DNA of 64,000 bases from Kibdelosporangium aridum. Lineage in GTDB: Bacteria > Actinomycetota > Actinomycetes > Mycobacteriales > Pseudonocardiaceae. The translations under genes and the position numbers were made by a program. The stretch spans positions 557,360 to 621,359 of the forward strand of contig NZ_FWXV01000005.1 in NCBI RefSeq assembly GCF_900176515.1, in the 5' to 3' direction. Positions 7,995-16,233 of this stretch are shown one piece after another (position 1 is the stretch's first letter; each line of letters starts with the position of its first letter). The notes under the pieces are model-generated. The model worked only from the letters and a program-made list of their open reading frames with translations. It was not told the DNA's origin and did no database searches.

Positions 7995-9260
7995 TCACTT
8001 CGTCGGTTTGTAGGTCGCGCCCTTGTACACCGCGAGGTACTTGTCCACCATCTCCGGGGCGACGCCGGGAGCATCCGGCGCGTCCTGGCCGGTCTTGGCA
8101 TCAAGGGCGACGGGGGCGTTCGCGCCGGTGCCGTAGACCAGGCCGTGGTAGGCGGCGGTGACGGAGGGCGGAACTCGATCCGCCGTCTTCGTGATCTCCC
8201 ACATCGGCTTCTGGCCGATCGAGTTGACGTCGAACGCGAACGTCCGCTCACTCTGGCCGTCGCACACGATGGTCGAGGTCTGGTCGTAGAAGCACCTCAT
8301 CCGGTAGCCCGCGCCGAACGACGTGTTGATCGGCAGGCTGTAGAGCGACTTGCCGCTGGTCACGTCGATCAGGTCGAACTGGTAGTCAGCCGTGCTGTAG
8401 ACCTGCCTGCTGCTGCCGATGATCTTCGGTGCGAGGGGCATGATCTCGGTGCCGTAGCCGCCGAGCGGAGTTGACCACTTCTGTGCGCCGTCAGCTTCGG
8501 CGAGGCCGGTCAGCGAGCGCTGTTCGCCGATGAACGGTTTGCCCCCGTTCCCGACGACCACGCCGCTGTCGAGGTCGCCTGCCAGGAACTGGTCCTTGTT
8601 CCACCGCACCTGGTGCGTGCTCGCGTCGACCACGAATGTCTGGCCGATGCTGGCGTCGTTGCTGTAGTACGTGACCACGACGGAGGTGTCGCTCACACCG
8701 ACCACAGTGGTCTGGCCGTCGTTGGTGTTGCCGGGGTCTTTCACGGTGACGTCGATGGTCGTCGTCCAGTCCGGTTTGCCGGACTTGGCGTTCACGGCCA
8801 CGAGTTCGATCACCGGGCGTGCGGGCTTGGTTCCCTGTGCGGGCGCCTTGCCGCTGAAGGCCGCGTAGACGCGGTCCTGGTGGGCGAACGGTGCGATGGT
8901 GGCGTCCTGGCCGGAGGCGGTGACCGTCGCGGGCACTGCCCACAATGGATCGGCGGTGATGCCGTCGAACGCGTTCAGGCCTTTGTCGTCGACGCTGTAG
9001 ACGTTTCCGTCGTGCAGTGCCGCCCTTGGCTTGTCGCGGTCGAAGAAGGTCCCGTCGGGGAACTTCGCCTCCGTCTTCTCGAACACCTTCGGCGGGTCGA
9101 ACGCCTGCCGCGGCGGCTTCGGCGCGCTGGTCGCCGTCGGGGCCGCCGGCGTGTTCGGTGTGGACTGTCCTGTTTGGGCGTCGTTCCCGCTTCCGCAGCC
9201 CGCCAGCACAGCCGCGCCCAGCACAACACTCAAACCTGTCCGCAAGCCTCGCATGCACAT
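7995..9260 (-). CDS. Beta-propeller (PQQ-repeat-like) lipoprotein
   Basis: 421 residues with a lipoprotein signal: hydrophobic helix, then L-A-G-C with Cys22 as the lipidation site. A Thr/Pro/Ala-rich spacer (about residues 23-52) precedes a beta-rich body. Repeats such as YSVDDKGLNAFDGITADPLWAV and VDASTHQVRWNKDQF fit quinoprotein-type WD-like propeller blades. It is anchored to the outer membrane leaflet. Such proteins act as scaffolds or sensors, and no enzyme motif is visible. The ATG at 9260 is preceded by a GGGGA ribosome site. The small 51-residue gene follows on the same strand. Confidence 0.8.
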   Translation of the reverse strand: MCMRGLRTGLSVVLGAAVLAGCGSGNDAQTGQSTPNTPAAPTATSAPKPPRQAFDPPKVFEKTEAKFPDGTFFDRDKPRAALHDGNVYSVDDKGLNAFDGITADPLWAVPATVTASGQDATIAPFAHQDRVYAAFSGKAPAQGTKPARPVIELVAVNAKSGKPDWTTTIDVTVKDPGNTNDGQTTVVGVSDTSVVVTYYSNDASIGQTFVVDASTHQVRWNKDQFLAGDLDSGVVVGNGGKPFIGEQRSLTGLAEADGAQKWSTPLGGYGTEIMPLAPKIIGSSRQVYSTADYQFDLIDVTSGKSLYSLPINTSFGAGYRMRCFYDQTSTIVCDGQSERTFAFDVNSIGQKPMWEITKTADRVPPSVTAAYHGLVYGTGANAPVALDAKTGQDAPDAPGVAPEMVDKYLAVYKGATYKPTK

Positions 9261-9345
9261 TCCCCGGTTCGTGGGACACCGTCAGCCGGATCGTATGAAA
9301 TCCGGCTTTCAGTCGCCGTCCGAAACGCTTGCGGTTTTCTTGTGG

Positions 9346-9921
9346 TCAGTCCTCAGTGAGCAGTCGCTGGCCTTCGCGCGCCCATTCCGCACGGGTCCGC
9401 GCGACCGCCGCGACCCCGGCGAAAACGTGGGCTTTCAGCCGGGCGATCCGGTCGTGTTCGGCCGGATCGCGCCGGGTCAGCCGTTCCTTGAGCAGCATGG
9501 TGTCCTTGTTCAGCAGCCGTTGCCGGTGCGCCTCGGCCTCGGCCGCCGCCTTTTCCTGCTCGGTGATGAACTGTTCGAGCACGGCGTGCGCCTTCTCCGC
9601 GTCGATCGTGTCGAAGTTCAACGCCTGCACCAGAAACGGGTCGCGTGGCGGCGACGGATCGTGCGGTGTGGACAGCCACCGCTCGAGTTCCTCGCGCCCC
9701 TGGTCGGTCACGCTGTAGACGGTCCTCGTCAGCTTCGGCCCGCGCGGTTCGTCGTCGCCCGTGATCAGCCCGGCTCGTTCCATTCTGCGCAGCGTCGGGT
9801 AGATCTGGCTCTGCGGAGCGGCCCAGATCCACGCCGTCGAGCTGTCGAAGAACTGGACCAAGTCGTATCCGCTCATAGGGCGTGCCTCCAACACTCCCAA
9901 GAGCGCGTGCTGCAGCGACAT
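9346..9921 (-). CDS. PadR-family transcriptional regulator
   Basis: 191 residues. The N-terminal winged helix is PadR type (SLQHALLGVLEARPMSGYDL, then QSQIYPTLRRMERAGLI). The C-terminal helical Vir-type dimerisation domain runs from about residue 95 and contains the coiled segment EKAAAEAEAHRQRLLN. PadR repressors of this class typically sense phenolic acids or drugs. It lies 28 bases downstream of the semialdehyde dehydrogenase on the same strand, so it is a candidate regulator of the aromatic catabolic genes. The effector is not deducible from sequence. Confidence 0.85.
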   Translation of the reverse strand: MSLQHALLGVLEARPMSGYDLVQFFDSSTAWIWAAPQSQIYPTLRRMERAGLITGDDEPRGPKLTRTVYSVTDQGREELERWLSTPHDPSPPRDPFLVQALNFDTIDAEKAHAVLEQFITEQEKAAAEAEAHRQRLLNKDTMLLKERLTRRDPAEHDRIARLKAHVFAGVAAVARTRAEWAREGQRLLTED

Positions 9922-9948
9922 ATGGAGATCCTAACCAGGTTGTGGTGC

Positions 9949-11373
9949 TTAGCCCGTGATGTTCATGGTGACGGTCTTCGGTTCGGTGAAGAACTCGCGG
10001 CTGAACGCGCCACCTTCCCGGCCGACCCCCGAATCACCGACACCGCCGAACGGTGCGCGCAGATCACGGATGAAGAAGCAGTTGACCCAGACGTTCCCGC
10101 TGCGCAGAGCGGCGGAAACGCGGTGTGCTCGGTGCAGGTTCTCGCTGAAGACCATGGCCGAGAGACCGTATGGCGTCGAGTTGGCCAAGGACACGCCTTC
10201 CTGCTCGGAATCGAACGGCGTGACCGTGACGACCGGGCCGAAGATCTCGTCGGTCTGCACGGGAGCGTCAGCCGGAACGTCCGTGAGCACGGTCGGCCGG
10301 ATGAACCAGTCATGGCCGTGTCCACCTGTCACGACCGTGGCACCGGCCAGTTTGTCCTCCTGCAGGTACCCGCTGACCTTGGCGAAATGCTTCTCGCTGG
10401 CCAACGGGCCCAGCGCGGTCTGCTGCCGCGCCGGGTCGCCGAGCACCATCGCGTCGGCGGCCGCGGTGAAGCGGCTCAGGAACTCGTCGTACACGCCACG
10501 CTGCACAAACAACCGGGATCCGGCGAGGCAGACCTGGCCGGTGTTGCCGAACGCGGCCCGGATCGCCCAGTCGGTCGCGTTGTCCAGGTCGGCGTCGTCA
10601 AATACCAGGTTGGCGCCCTTGCCACCGAGTTCGAAGCTGACCGGGGTGAGGTTCGCGGCCGCCGCCGAGGCGATCGCGCGGCCGGTCAGCGACGAGCCGG
10701 TGAAGGTGATCCGGTCCACCCGCGGGTCCTTGACCAGCGCCGCGCCCGCGTCACCGAAGCCAAGGACGACGTTCAGCACGCCCTGCGGGATGCCTGCCTC
10801 CAGCGCCAGCCTGCCCAGGATCGCCGCGGAATGCGGCGTGTCCTCGGCGGGCTTGAGCACGACCGTGTTGCCCCAGGCCAAGGCCGGGGCGATCTTCCAC
10901 GTCGCGAGCATCATCGGGAAGTTCCACGGCGAGATCGCGGCGACCACACCGGCGGATTCGTAGCGGGTGTACGTGTGATGCCCGGTGTCGCTCGGGAACG
11001 TCTCGGCCAGGCTGAGCCGCGCGTGATCCGCGAAGAACCGGATGTTCGCGGCCGACCGCGGCACGTCGTGCCCGGCGACCACGGCCTTCGGCTTGCCCAT
11101 GTCGCGGCTTTCCGCCTCGGCCAGCTCGTCCGCGTGCTGCTCGATCAGGTCCGCGAACTTATGCAGCAGCCGCCCGCGCTCGGCGAAACCTAGCCGTGGC
11201 CACGGCCCTTCGTCGAACGCGCGCCGTGCGGCCGTGACAGCGGCGTCGATGTCACCGTCGCCGCCACGGGCGACCGTGGCGTAGCTCTGCCGTGTGTACG
11301 GGTCGATGTCGTCGTAGGTGGCGCCGTCGAGCGAGTCGACCTCTTCGCCGCCGATGATGTGACGGATTTTCAT
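9949..11373 (-). CDS. 2-hydroxymuconic semialdehyde-type aldehyde dehydrogenase
   Basis: 474 residues, standard NAD-dependent ALDH length. It has the SPWNFP substrate loop, the TFTGSSLTGRAIA NAD site, the catalytic Glu in FELGGKG and the catalytic Cys in GNTGQVCLAGSR. Similarity to the HMSDH/HpaE group is supported by context: extradiol dioxygenase, 4-OT tautomerase and oxalocrotonate decarboxylase-like genes sit across the divergent promoter. It would oxidise the ring-cleavage semialdehyde to 4-oxalocrotonate or a substituted version. The ATG overlaps the MFS stop (ATGA), indicating translational coupling. Confidence 0.85.
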   Translation of the reverse strand: MKIRHIIGGEEVDSLDGATYDDIDPYTRQSYATVARGGDGDIDAAVTAARRAFDEGPWPRLGFAERGRLLHKFADLIEQHADELAEAESRDMGKPKAVVAGHDVPRSAANIRFFADHARLSLAETFPSDTGHHTYTRYESAGVVAAISPWNFPMMLATWKIAPALAWGNTVVLKPAEDTPHSAAILGRLALEAGIPQGVLNVVLGFGDAGAALVKDPRVDRITFTGSSLTGRAIASAAAANLTPVSFELGGKGANLVFDDADLDNATDWAIRAAFGNTGQVCLAGSRLFVQRGVYDEFLSRFTAAADAMVLGDPARQQTALGPLASEKHFAKVSGYLQEDKLAGATVVTGGHGHDWFIRPTVLTDVPADAPVQTDEIFGPVVTVTPFDSEQEGVSLANSTPYGLSAMVFSENLHRAHRVSAALRSGNVWVNCFFIRDLRAPFGGVGDSGVGREGGAFSREFFTEPKTVTMNITG

Positions 11374-12689
11374 GCGGTGCGTTCCTTCAGTTCGGTGTTG
11401 ATGGCTTCGCGGAGGCGCTCACCGGCCAGCGCGGGGGACAGCGGGACCAGCGCTGCCGCGACCAGTCCGACGACCGCGACCGAGGCGAACAGGTAGAAGT
11501 TCCACTGGAACCCGGCTCCTGAGGCGATCACGAGACCGCCGACGACCGGGCCGAGGATCGCGCCGAACCGGCCGACCCCCAGCGCCCAGCCGATACCGGT
11601 CGACCGGGCGGTGACCGGGTAATAGCGGGTGACGAACGCGTTGATCAGGTTCTGGGTGCCGATCGTGCCGTAGCCCGCGATCGCGACCAGGATGTAGATC
11701 GCGGCGATGTTCGGGCGCGTGGCCAGGGTCGCGATGCTCACCGCGGCCAGCAGGAACGAGATCACCAGCACCGGCTTGGACCCCACTCGGTCGGCCGCGC
11801 GGCCACCGATGATCGACCCGATGATCGAGCCCACGTTGAACACCAGCAGGAAGCTCAACGCCGAGCCGAGCGGGAAGTTGGCCTGGCGCATGATCTGCGG
11901 CAGCCACGTGTTCATGCCGTAAACCATCAGCAGCGCGCACAAGCTGGCCAGCCACAGCAAGACGGTCCCGGCGCGGAAACCCGGCCGCGCCAGCTCACGG
12001 ATGCTGCTGTACCACGAACGCTTCTCCGGCCGGGCGACCTCGGGTACCGCGACACCCAGTCTCGCGGCGAGCGCTTCGGCTTTGGCCGTTTCTCCGCGCA
12101 GCACAAGGTATTCCAGCGACTCGGGCAGATAGCGCAGCGCGAGCGGGACGATGAGCAGCACAGGGGCGGCGCCGATCAGGTACATGGTCTGCCAGCCGAC
12201 CGCGGGGATCAGCGGGATCGCCAACGAAGCGGCCAGGATGCCGCCGACCGCGTACCCCGACTGCATGATCGTGTACGTCACGTTCTGCTTGCCCCGTGGG
12301 GCGTATTCGACGACCAGAGCCGCGGCCGTCGGCATCAATCCGCCAAGCCCGATACCGCTGAGGAAGCGCAACAGACCGAATATCTCCGGCGACGGCGCGA
12401 AGGCGCACAACGCGGTCAGTGCCGAGAACCACGTGACGCACGCGATCATGGTCCAGCGCCTGCCGAGCCAGTCGGTCACGGTGCCGATCAGCAGTGCGCC
12501 GATCAGCATGCCGATCAACGCGTAACTGCCGATCCGGCCGGCCTCGGCCGGGCCGATCTGCCATTCGGCGAGCAGCGACGGGACGGTGGTGCCGAACACC
12601 ACCAGGTCGTACCCGTCGAACGCGACGGACAGGCCGCACAAAGCTACGACTGTCCACAGTGTCTTGTTGGGTGTCCTTCCAGCGACCAT
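11370..12689 (-). CDS. AAHS-type aromatic acid MFS transporter
   Basis: 439 residues from the ATG at 12689, preceded by AAAGGG; longer in-frame upstream sequence is shadow. Twelve membrane helices are expected. The first carries DGYDLVVFG, the acidic pair typical of the aromatic acid:H+ symporter family (PcaK/MhpT/BenK). The MFS signature GTVTDWLGRR lies between helices 2 and 3. It is likely to import the aromatic acid fed into the meta-cleavage pathway. It sits between the class II aldolase-like gene and the dehydrogenase, in one minus-strand operon. Confidence 0.85.
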   Translation of the reverse strand: MVAGRTPNKTLWTVVALCGLSVAFDGYDLVVFGTTVPSLLAEWQIGPAEAGRIGSYALIGMLIGALLIGTVTDWLGRRWTMIACVTWFSALTALCAFAPSPEIFGLLRFLSGIGLGGLMPTAAALVVEYAPRGKQNVTYTIMQSGYAVGGILAASLAIPLIPAVGWQTMYLIGAAPVLLIVPLALRYLPESLEYLVLRGETAKAEALAARLGVAVPEVARPEKRSWYSSIRELARPGFRAGTVLLWLASLCALLMVYGMNTWLPQIMRQANFPLGSALSFLLVFNVGSIIGSIIGGRAADRVGSKPVLVISFLLAAVSIATLATRPNIAAIYILVAIAGYGTIGTQNLINAFVTRYYPVTARSTGIGWALGVGRFGAILGPVVGGLVIASGAGFQWNFYLFASVAVVGLVAAALVPLSPALAGERLREAINTELKERTA

Positions 12690-12703
12690 GGTGGAAAGCC
12701 CTT

Positions 12704-13357
12704 TCAATGGTTGAGGTAGTCCCAGATCCGGTCGAGGAGCTCGGCTCCTGTCTCGAACCACGCGTTCTGTTCGTCTTCGGTGAGTGCGACGGGCATCAGG
12801 CCCGCGGCCGCCGCGGCGAGGGTGATCCGGCAGGACTCCTCGAGGATCCACATCCGGGCGACCGCCTCACCGACGTTCCTGCCGACCGTGACGGCGCCGT
12901 TTCCCCTGAGAACACAGGCGTATCCGTCGCCGAGGGTGGCAGCGAGCTCCTTGCCGAGCTGTGGTTCACGGATCAGCCGTGCGTTCTGGAAGACCGGCAC
13001 GGCCGGGCCGAGCAACGCGCCTTGCCCGTGCAGGGGAGGGATGGCCGACAGCGCGGCGGCGACGGCAGAGGTCGACGGCGGCTGAGCGCGGCAGATGGCG
13101 CCGACGTCCGGGCGAACCTTGGCGATGGCGATGTGAATCCAGGCTTCCCGGGGGACGCCGGCAGGCAATTCACCGACATTGATATTGATCTCGGTGAATT
13201 GATCGTCGGTCGATTCACCGAGCGGGCGCGGCGGTGTCAGCAGCAGCCTGTCGTCGTCTATACGGGCGCTGACGTGGCCAAACGCATTGACCAAACCGGC
13301 TCGGTGCAGAGCTCGTCCGGCGGTGGCCAACTCGGTGGAGAGCTGCGCGATGGGCAT
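12704..13357 (-). CDS. Class II aldolase/adducin-family protein (decarboxylase-like)
   Basis: 217 residues from ATG 13357, with ATG 13366 and TTG 13393 as alternatives. The fold signature is clear: AGLVNAFGHVSARID at the start, PDVGAICRAQPP in the middle, LRGNGAVTVG near the end. Canonical class II aldolases bind metal through HxH in the middle motif and a His in the last (RGHG). Here these read RAQ and GNG, so the usual zinc ligands are absent. Relatives in aromatic operons include dihydroxyphthalate-type decarboxylases, which would place it before ring cleavage. This is inference. A CAGGAT -10-like box lies just upstream of ATG 13357, so the mRNA may be leaderless. Confidence 0.75.
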   Translation of the reverse strand: MPIAQLSTELATAGRALHRAGLVNAFGHVSARIDDDRLLLTPPRPLGESTDDQFTEININVGELPAGVPREAWIHIAIAKVRPDVGAICRAQPPSTSAVAAALSAIPPLHGQGALLGPAVPVFQNARLIREPQLGKELAATLGDGYACVLRGNGAVTVGRNVGEAVARMWILEESCRITLAAAAAGLMPVALTEDEQNAWFETGAELLDRIWDYLNH

Positions 13358-13374
13358 GGCCGACATCCTGCCCT

Positions 13375-13419
13375 GTATCTGTATACATGTCAATCTATTC
13401 TTGACAGATATACAGATAC
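13375..13419. promoter_or_regulatory. 45-bp dyad with divergent promoters of the aromatic operons
   Basis: The right arm TTGACAGATATACAGATAC (13401-13419) and the reverse complement of the left arm (13375-13393, TTGACATGTATACAGATAC) match at 17 of 19 positions, separated by 7 bases. Each arm begins with a consensus -35 hexamer pointing outward. On the plus strand TATGGT at 13423-13428 follows with a 16-base spacer. On the minus strand CAGGAT (13370-13365) follows with 17. A dimeric regulator bound here would cover both spacers. The cognate regulator is unknown; the PadR protein is the nearest candidate. Confidence 0.8.
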
Positions 13420-13474
13420 CGGTATGGTTCTAACCATCGATCTTTCCTGATCCCCGACGAAGCGGAGCTCCGCC

Positions 13475-14374
13475 GTGATCGAGCTGCAAGACATCGCCTA
13501 CGTGCGCTCGGGTACCGCCGACATGACCACCGCCGTGGACTTCGCGGTCGACGTGGTTGGCTTGGAGCTGGTCGACCACAGCAACGGGCATGCGTATCTA
13601 CGAGCCGACAGCCGCCATCACTGTCTCGCGTTCGTCGAAGGCGAGTCCGGTGTGCTGTCCACCGCGTTCACCCTCTCCGACGAGGACGCGTTAGCCGCGG
13701 CGGAATCGGAGCTCGAAGCCGCGGGCGTCAAGGTCAGCCGCGGTGAGCGGGCCGGGGCGGCGGCCCGGCACGTGCGGGACTACCTGGCCTTCGAAGACCC
13801 GTTCGGCAACGTGGTCGACCTGGTCATCGACCAGACTCAGCTGTCTCGTCCGGTCCGGTTCGGCCGGACCGCGGGCATCACCGAGTTCGGGCACCTCTGC
13901 GTGGACGCGCCGGATGTGCGGGAGGCGTACAAGTTCTGGTCCACGCTGTTCAACGCGAAGGTCTCGGACTGGATCGGCGAGCTGGCGTGCCTGATGCGGA
14001 TCGACCCGGTGCACCACAAGCTCGCCGTGTTCAAGGGCGACGGGCCCGGCCTGTGCCACATGAACTTCCAGGTCTCCTCGATCGACGACGTGATGCGCAG
14101 CTGGCACTTCCTGACCGAGCGCGGCGTCGAGATCGAGATGGGACCCGGCCGTCACCCCCAGTCCACCGCGATCTTCTTGTACTTCAAGGGACCTGAGGGC
14201 CTGACATACGAATACTCCTACGGCGTCCGCAACATCACCGACCCGAACTGGAAGCCGCGCTACTTCGACCCGGCCGAGCCGGACGCGATCGACATGTGGT
14301 GCGGAACGACCAAGCGGCCAGGCACCATGACGCAAATCCCGGTCAGCGTCGAGCCACAGGCGCACGGACTATGA
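13475..14374 (+). CDS. Type I (VOC) extradiol ring-cleavage dioxygenase
   Basis: 299 residues from a GTG start preceded by GCGGAG. It has two vicinal-oxygen-chelate modules. The second is catalytic and carries the Fe/Mn triad: His in EFGHLCVD, His in GLCHMNFQV and Glu in TYEYSYG. It cleaves a catechol-like ring next to the diol to give the semialdehyde handled by the dehydrogenase at 9949. The exact substrate is not readable from the sequence. It is the first gene of the plus-strand operon. Its stop overlaps the ATG of a 17-codon frame (ATGA). Confidence 0.88.
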   Translation: MIELQDIAYVRSGTADMTTAVDFAVDVVGLELVDHSNGHAYLRADSRHHCLAFVEGESGVLSTAFTLSDEDALAAAESELEAAGVKVSRGERAGAAARHVRDYLAFEDPFGNVVDLVIDQTQLSRPVRFGRTAGITEFGHLCVDAPDVREAYKFWSTLFNAKVSDWIGELACLMRIDPVHHKLAVFKGDGPGLCHMNFQVSSIDDVMRSWHFLTERGVEIEMGPGRHPQSTAIFLYFKGPEGLTYEYSYGVRNITDPNWKPRYFDPAEPDAIDMWCGTTKRPGTMTQIPVSVEPQAHGL

Positions 14375-14424
14375 ATCGACCCAGGCTCGGCACAGTCAGC
14401 CTGCACGTCGAGGAAAAGGACTGA
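14371..14424 (+). other. 17-codon translationally coupled mini-ORF
   Basis: MNRPRLGTVSLHVEEKD then stop. Its ATG overlaps the dioxygenase stop (ATGA), and its end (GAGGAAAAGGACTGACC) supplies a ribosome site for the ATG at 14427. It may be a coupling peptide or the remnant of a deleted gene. There is no independent evidence for a product. Confidence 0.35.
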
Positions 14425-14426
14425 CC

Positions 14427-14546
14427 ATGACCACGGCTGCGATCGTCGGGCGAAATGCTCGCCCGTACACCGGTTGCGGCGTAGGCACACACAGAAAGTG
14501 GCGGTATGACAGTCGAAGAGGCTGCCCGGCTTTTACTCGCGCGTGA
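14427..14546 (+). pseudogene. 5' stub of a possible HpaB-type flavin monooxygenase
   Basis: An ATG with a strong purine-rich ribosome site (GAGGAAAAGG) opens a 39-codon frame. Its first 16 residues end in ARPYTG. HpaB-family flavin-dependent phenol hydroxylases start with a similar short tail and R-P-x-T-G before EYLESLRDGR. Directly after G16 the similarity stops and the frame runs out of phase into the next gene. The simplest reading is an almost complete internal deletion of a monooxygenase gene that would have produced the ring-cleavage substrate. The assignment rests on a very short motif. Confidence 0.4.
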
Positions 14547-15276
14547 GGACGAGAAGACCGACGGTCCACCGTTGACCGACGAATGGTCCGATTTGGACCT
14601 GGGCACGGCGTACCGGATCCAAGACGAGACGCTGCGGTTGCGGCTGGCCCGCGGTGAGACGCTGATCGGCGTCAAGCTGGGGCTGACCTCGCGGGCCAAG
14701 CAGCAGCGGATGAACGTGTCCAGCCCGCTCACCGCGTGGCTCACCGACGCCATGGTGCTGCCCGCGGGCGTTCCGGTGCCGATGGACAAGCTGATCCACC
14801 CGCGCGCGGAGCCGGAGATCGTCGTCACCCTCGGCCGTGACCTCGAAGGACCCGGTGTCACGGCGGCGACCGCACTCGGCGCGGTCGAGCACGTGTTCGG
14901 CGGTATCGAGATCATCGACAGCCGGTACGCGGACTTCCGGTTCACGCTGCACGATGTCGTGGCCGACAACGCTTCGTCCGGCGCGTTCGTGACGGGCCCG
15001 GTCGCGCGGGGCGTGACGGATTTCGACCTGTCGCTGGAGGCCTGTTCGCTGGAGGTCGACGGCACCGTCGTGGACACCGCGACTGGCGCGGCCGTGCAAG
15101 GACACCCCGCCGAAGCCATCGCCCTTGCCGCGAACGACCTCGGCCGCCGTGGCCAGTGGTTGCGGGCCGGTTGGATCGTGTTGACTGGCGGCATGACGGA
15201 CGCCGTACCGGTGGTCAAGGACTCGACCGTGTCGGCGTCCTTCAGTTCGCTTGGCCGTGTCGTGGTGGGAGGCTGA
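14506..15276 (+). CDS. 4-oxalocrotonate decarboxylase / 2-keto-4-pentenoate hydratase family protein
   Basis: 256 residues of the FAH-like hydratase/decarboxylase family (DmpH/DmpE type). Visible are GVKLGLTSRAKQQRM near residue 60, the acidic metal-binding stretch HPRAEPEIVV, and VFGGIEIIDSRY. The presence of a 4-OT tautomerase next door and an HMSDH favours the decarboxylase (2-oxo-3-hexenedioate to 2-hydroxypentadienoate) over the hydratase. A separate hydratase, aldolase and acylating dehydrogenase to finish the pathway are not in this window. The ribosome site AGAAAG lies before ATG 14506. Confidence 0.82.
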   Translation: MTVEEAARLLLAREDEKTDGPPLTDEWSDLDLGTAYRIQDETLRLRLARGETLIGVKLGLTSRAKQQRMNVSSPLTAWLTDAMVLPAGVPVPMDKLIHPRAEPEIVVTLGRDLEGPGVTAATALGAVEHVFGGIEIIDSRYADFRFTLHDVVADNASSGAFVTGPVARGVTDFDLSLEACSLEVDGTVVDTATGAAVQGHPAEAIALAANDLGRRGQWLRAGWIVLTGGMTDAVPVVKDSTVSASFSSLGRVVVGG

Positions 15277-15277
15277 C

Positions 15278-15463
15278 TTGCCGCTCGTACAGATTTCCGT
15301 TGCCGAGGGCCGCGATCCGGAGACGCTGCGGGCATGCCTGCAAGCCGTGCACAACGCCGTCCGGGACAGCCTTGGCGTGCGTGACGAGAGCATCCGAGTC
15401 TTGCTGACGGAGGTTTCGCCGTCGCTGTGGAGCTCCGGCGGGGTGACTTTGGCGGAACGGTAA
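15278..15463 (+). CDS. 4-oxalocrotonate tautomerase
   Basis: 61 residues from TTG 15278, which directly follows the stop of the upstream gene. This start is required because removal of Met exposes the catalytic Pro1 (PLVQISVAEGR). Arg11 (EGR) and the second conserved Arg (SIRVLLTE) match 4-OT, and Trp sits where Phe50 is usual. The small hexameric enzyme ketonises 2-hydroxymuconate to 2-oxo-3-hexenedioate between the dehydrogenase and decarboxylase steps. The open frame extends further 5' but only as overlap with the preceding gene. Confidence 0.9.
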   Translation: MPLVQISVAEGRDPETLRACLQAVHNAVRDSLGVRDESIRVLLTEVSPSLWSSGGVTLAER

Positions 15464-15473
15464 CCTATGGATC

Positions 15474-16217
15474 ATGCTCAGGGGGCGCGTGGCTTTGGTG
15501 ACCGGTGTCAGTCGTCGTGCGGGTATTGGTTACGCCATTGCTCAACGACTTGCCTCACTAGGCGCTGACTTGTTCGTACATCACTACGCGCCCCACGACG
15601 CTGAACAGTCGTGGGGTGCCGACTCGTCACTGCCGCTGACCGATGCGCCCAACGCTTCGGTCGACCTCGCGGATCCTGCGGGGCCGCAGCGGTTGATGGA
15701 CGCCGCAGTCGCCGCGTACGGCCACGTCGACATTCTCGTGTGCAACCACGCGCTCAGCGGAACCGATGGACCGCTCGGCACGCTGGACGCGGCCATGCTC
15801 GACAAGCACTACGCCGTCAACACGCGGTCGACCATCCTGCTCACGCAGGCTTTCGCCGCGCAGCACGACGGCCGCCCGGGCGGACGCGTCGTCTTCATGA
15901 CGTCCGGCCAGGACCTCGGCCCGATGCGGAACGAAGTCGCGTACGCCGCGGCAAAGGGCGCGCTCGCGTCGATCAGCCGGACCTTGGCCGACCACCTCGC
16001 CGACCAGCAGATCACGCTCAACACCGTGAACCCCGGCCCGGTGGACACCGGCTGGGCCTCGCCGGAGTTCCTCGAATCGACCCGTCAGCACTTCCCGCAG
16101 GGCCGGTGGGGGAAGCCGGACGACGCCGCGCGCCTGATCGCGTTCCTGGTCAGCGACGACGCCGCGTGGATCACCGGCCAGGTGATCAACTCCGACGGCG
16201 GGGTCCGCCCGGCGTAG
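15474..16217 (+). CDS. SDR-family oxidoreductase
   Basis: 247 residues with a Rossmann N terminus (TGVSRRAGIGYAIA, the variant TGxSxxxGIG cofactor loop), CNHAL in place of NNAG, the catalytic Tyr-Lys in YAAAKGAL, and NTVNPGPVDTGW. The C terminus GQVINSDGGVRPA is typical of FabG-like SDRs. It uses NAD(P)H on an unknown carbonyl or alcohol. It lies 10 bases after the tautomerase and 16 before the acyl-CoA-dehydrogenase-like gene, so it is probably in the same transcript, but its step in the aromatic pathway is not clear. Confidence 0.85.
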   Translation: MLRGRVALVTGVSRRAGIGYAIAQRLASLGADLFVHHYAPHDAEQSWGADSSLPLTDAPNASVDLADPAGPQRLMDAAVAAYGHVDILVCNHALSGTDGPLGTLDAAMLDKHYAVNTRSTILLTQAFAAQHDGRPGGRVVFMTSGQDLGPMRNEVAYAAAKGALASISRTLADHLADQQITLNTVNPGPVDTGWASPEFLESTRQHFPQGRWGKPDDAARLIAFLVSDDAAWITGQVINSDGGVRPA

Positions 16218-16233
16218 TCGATATGCTGGCCAG

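Noticed and set aside
9031..11193. A 720-codon plus-strand open frame antisense to the PadR and aldehyde dehydrogenase genes
   Set aside because: Arg/Gly/Val-rich composition without motifs, opposite two well-recognised proteins; typical high-GC shadow.
12961..13450. Plus-strand open frame crossing the divergent dyad
   Set aside because: It is antisense to the class II aldolase-like gene and the segment over the dyad has promoter, not coding, structure.
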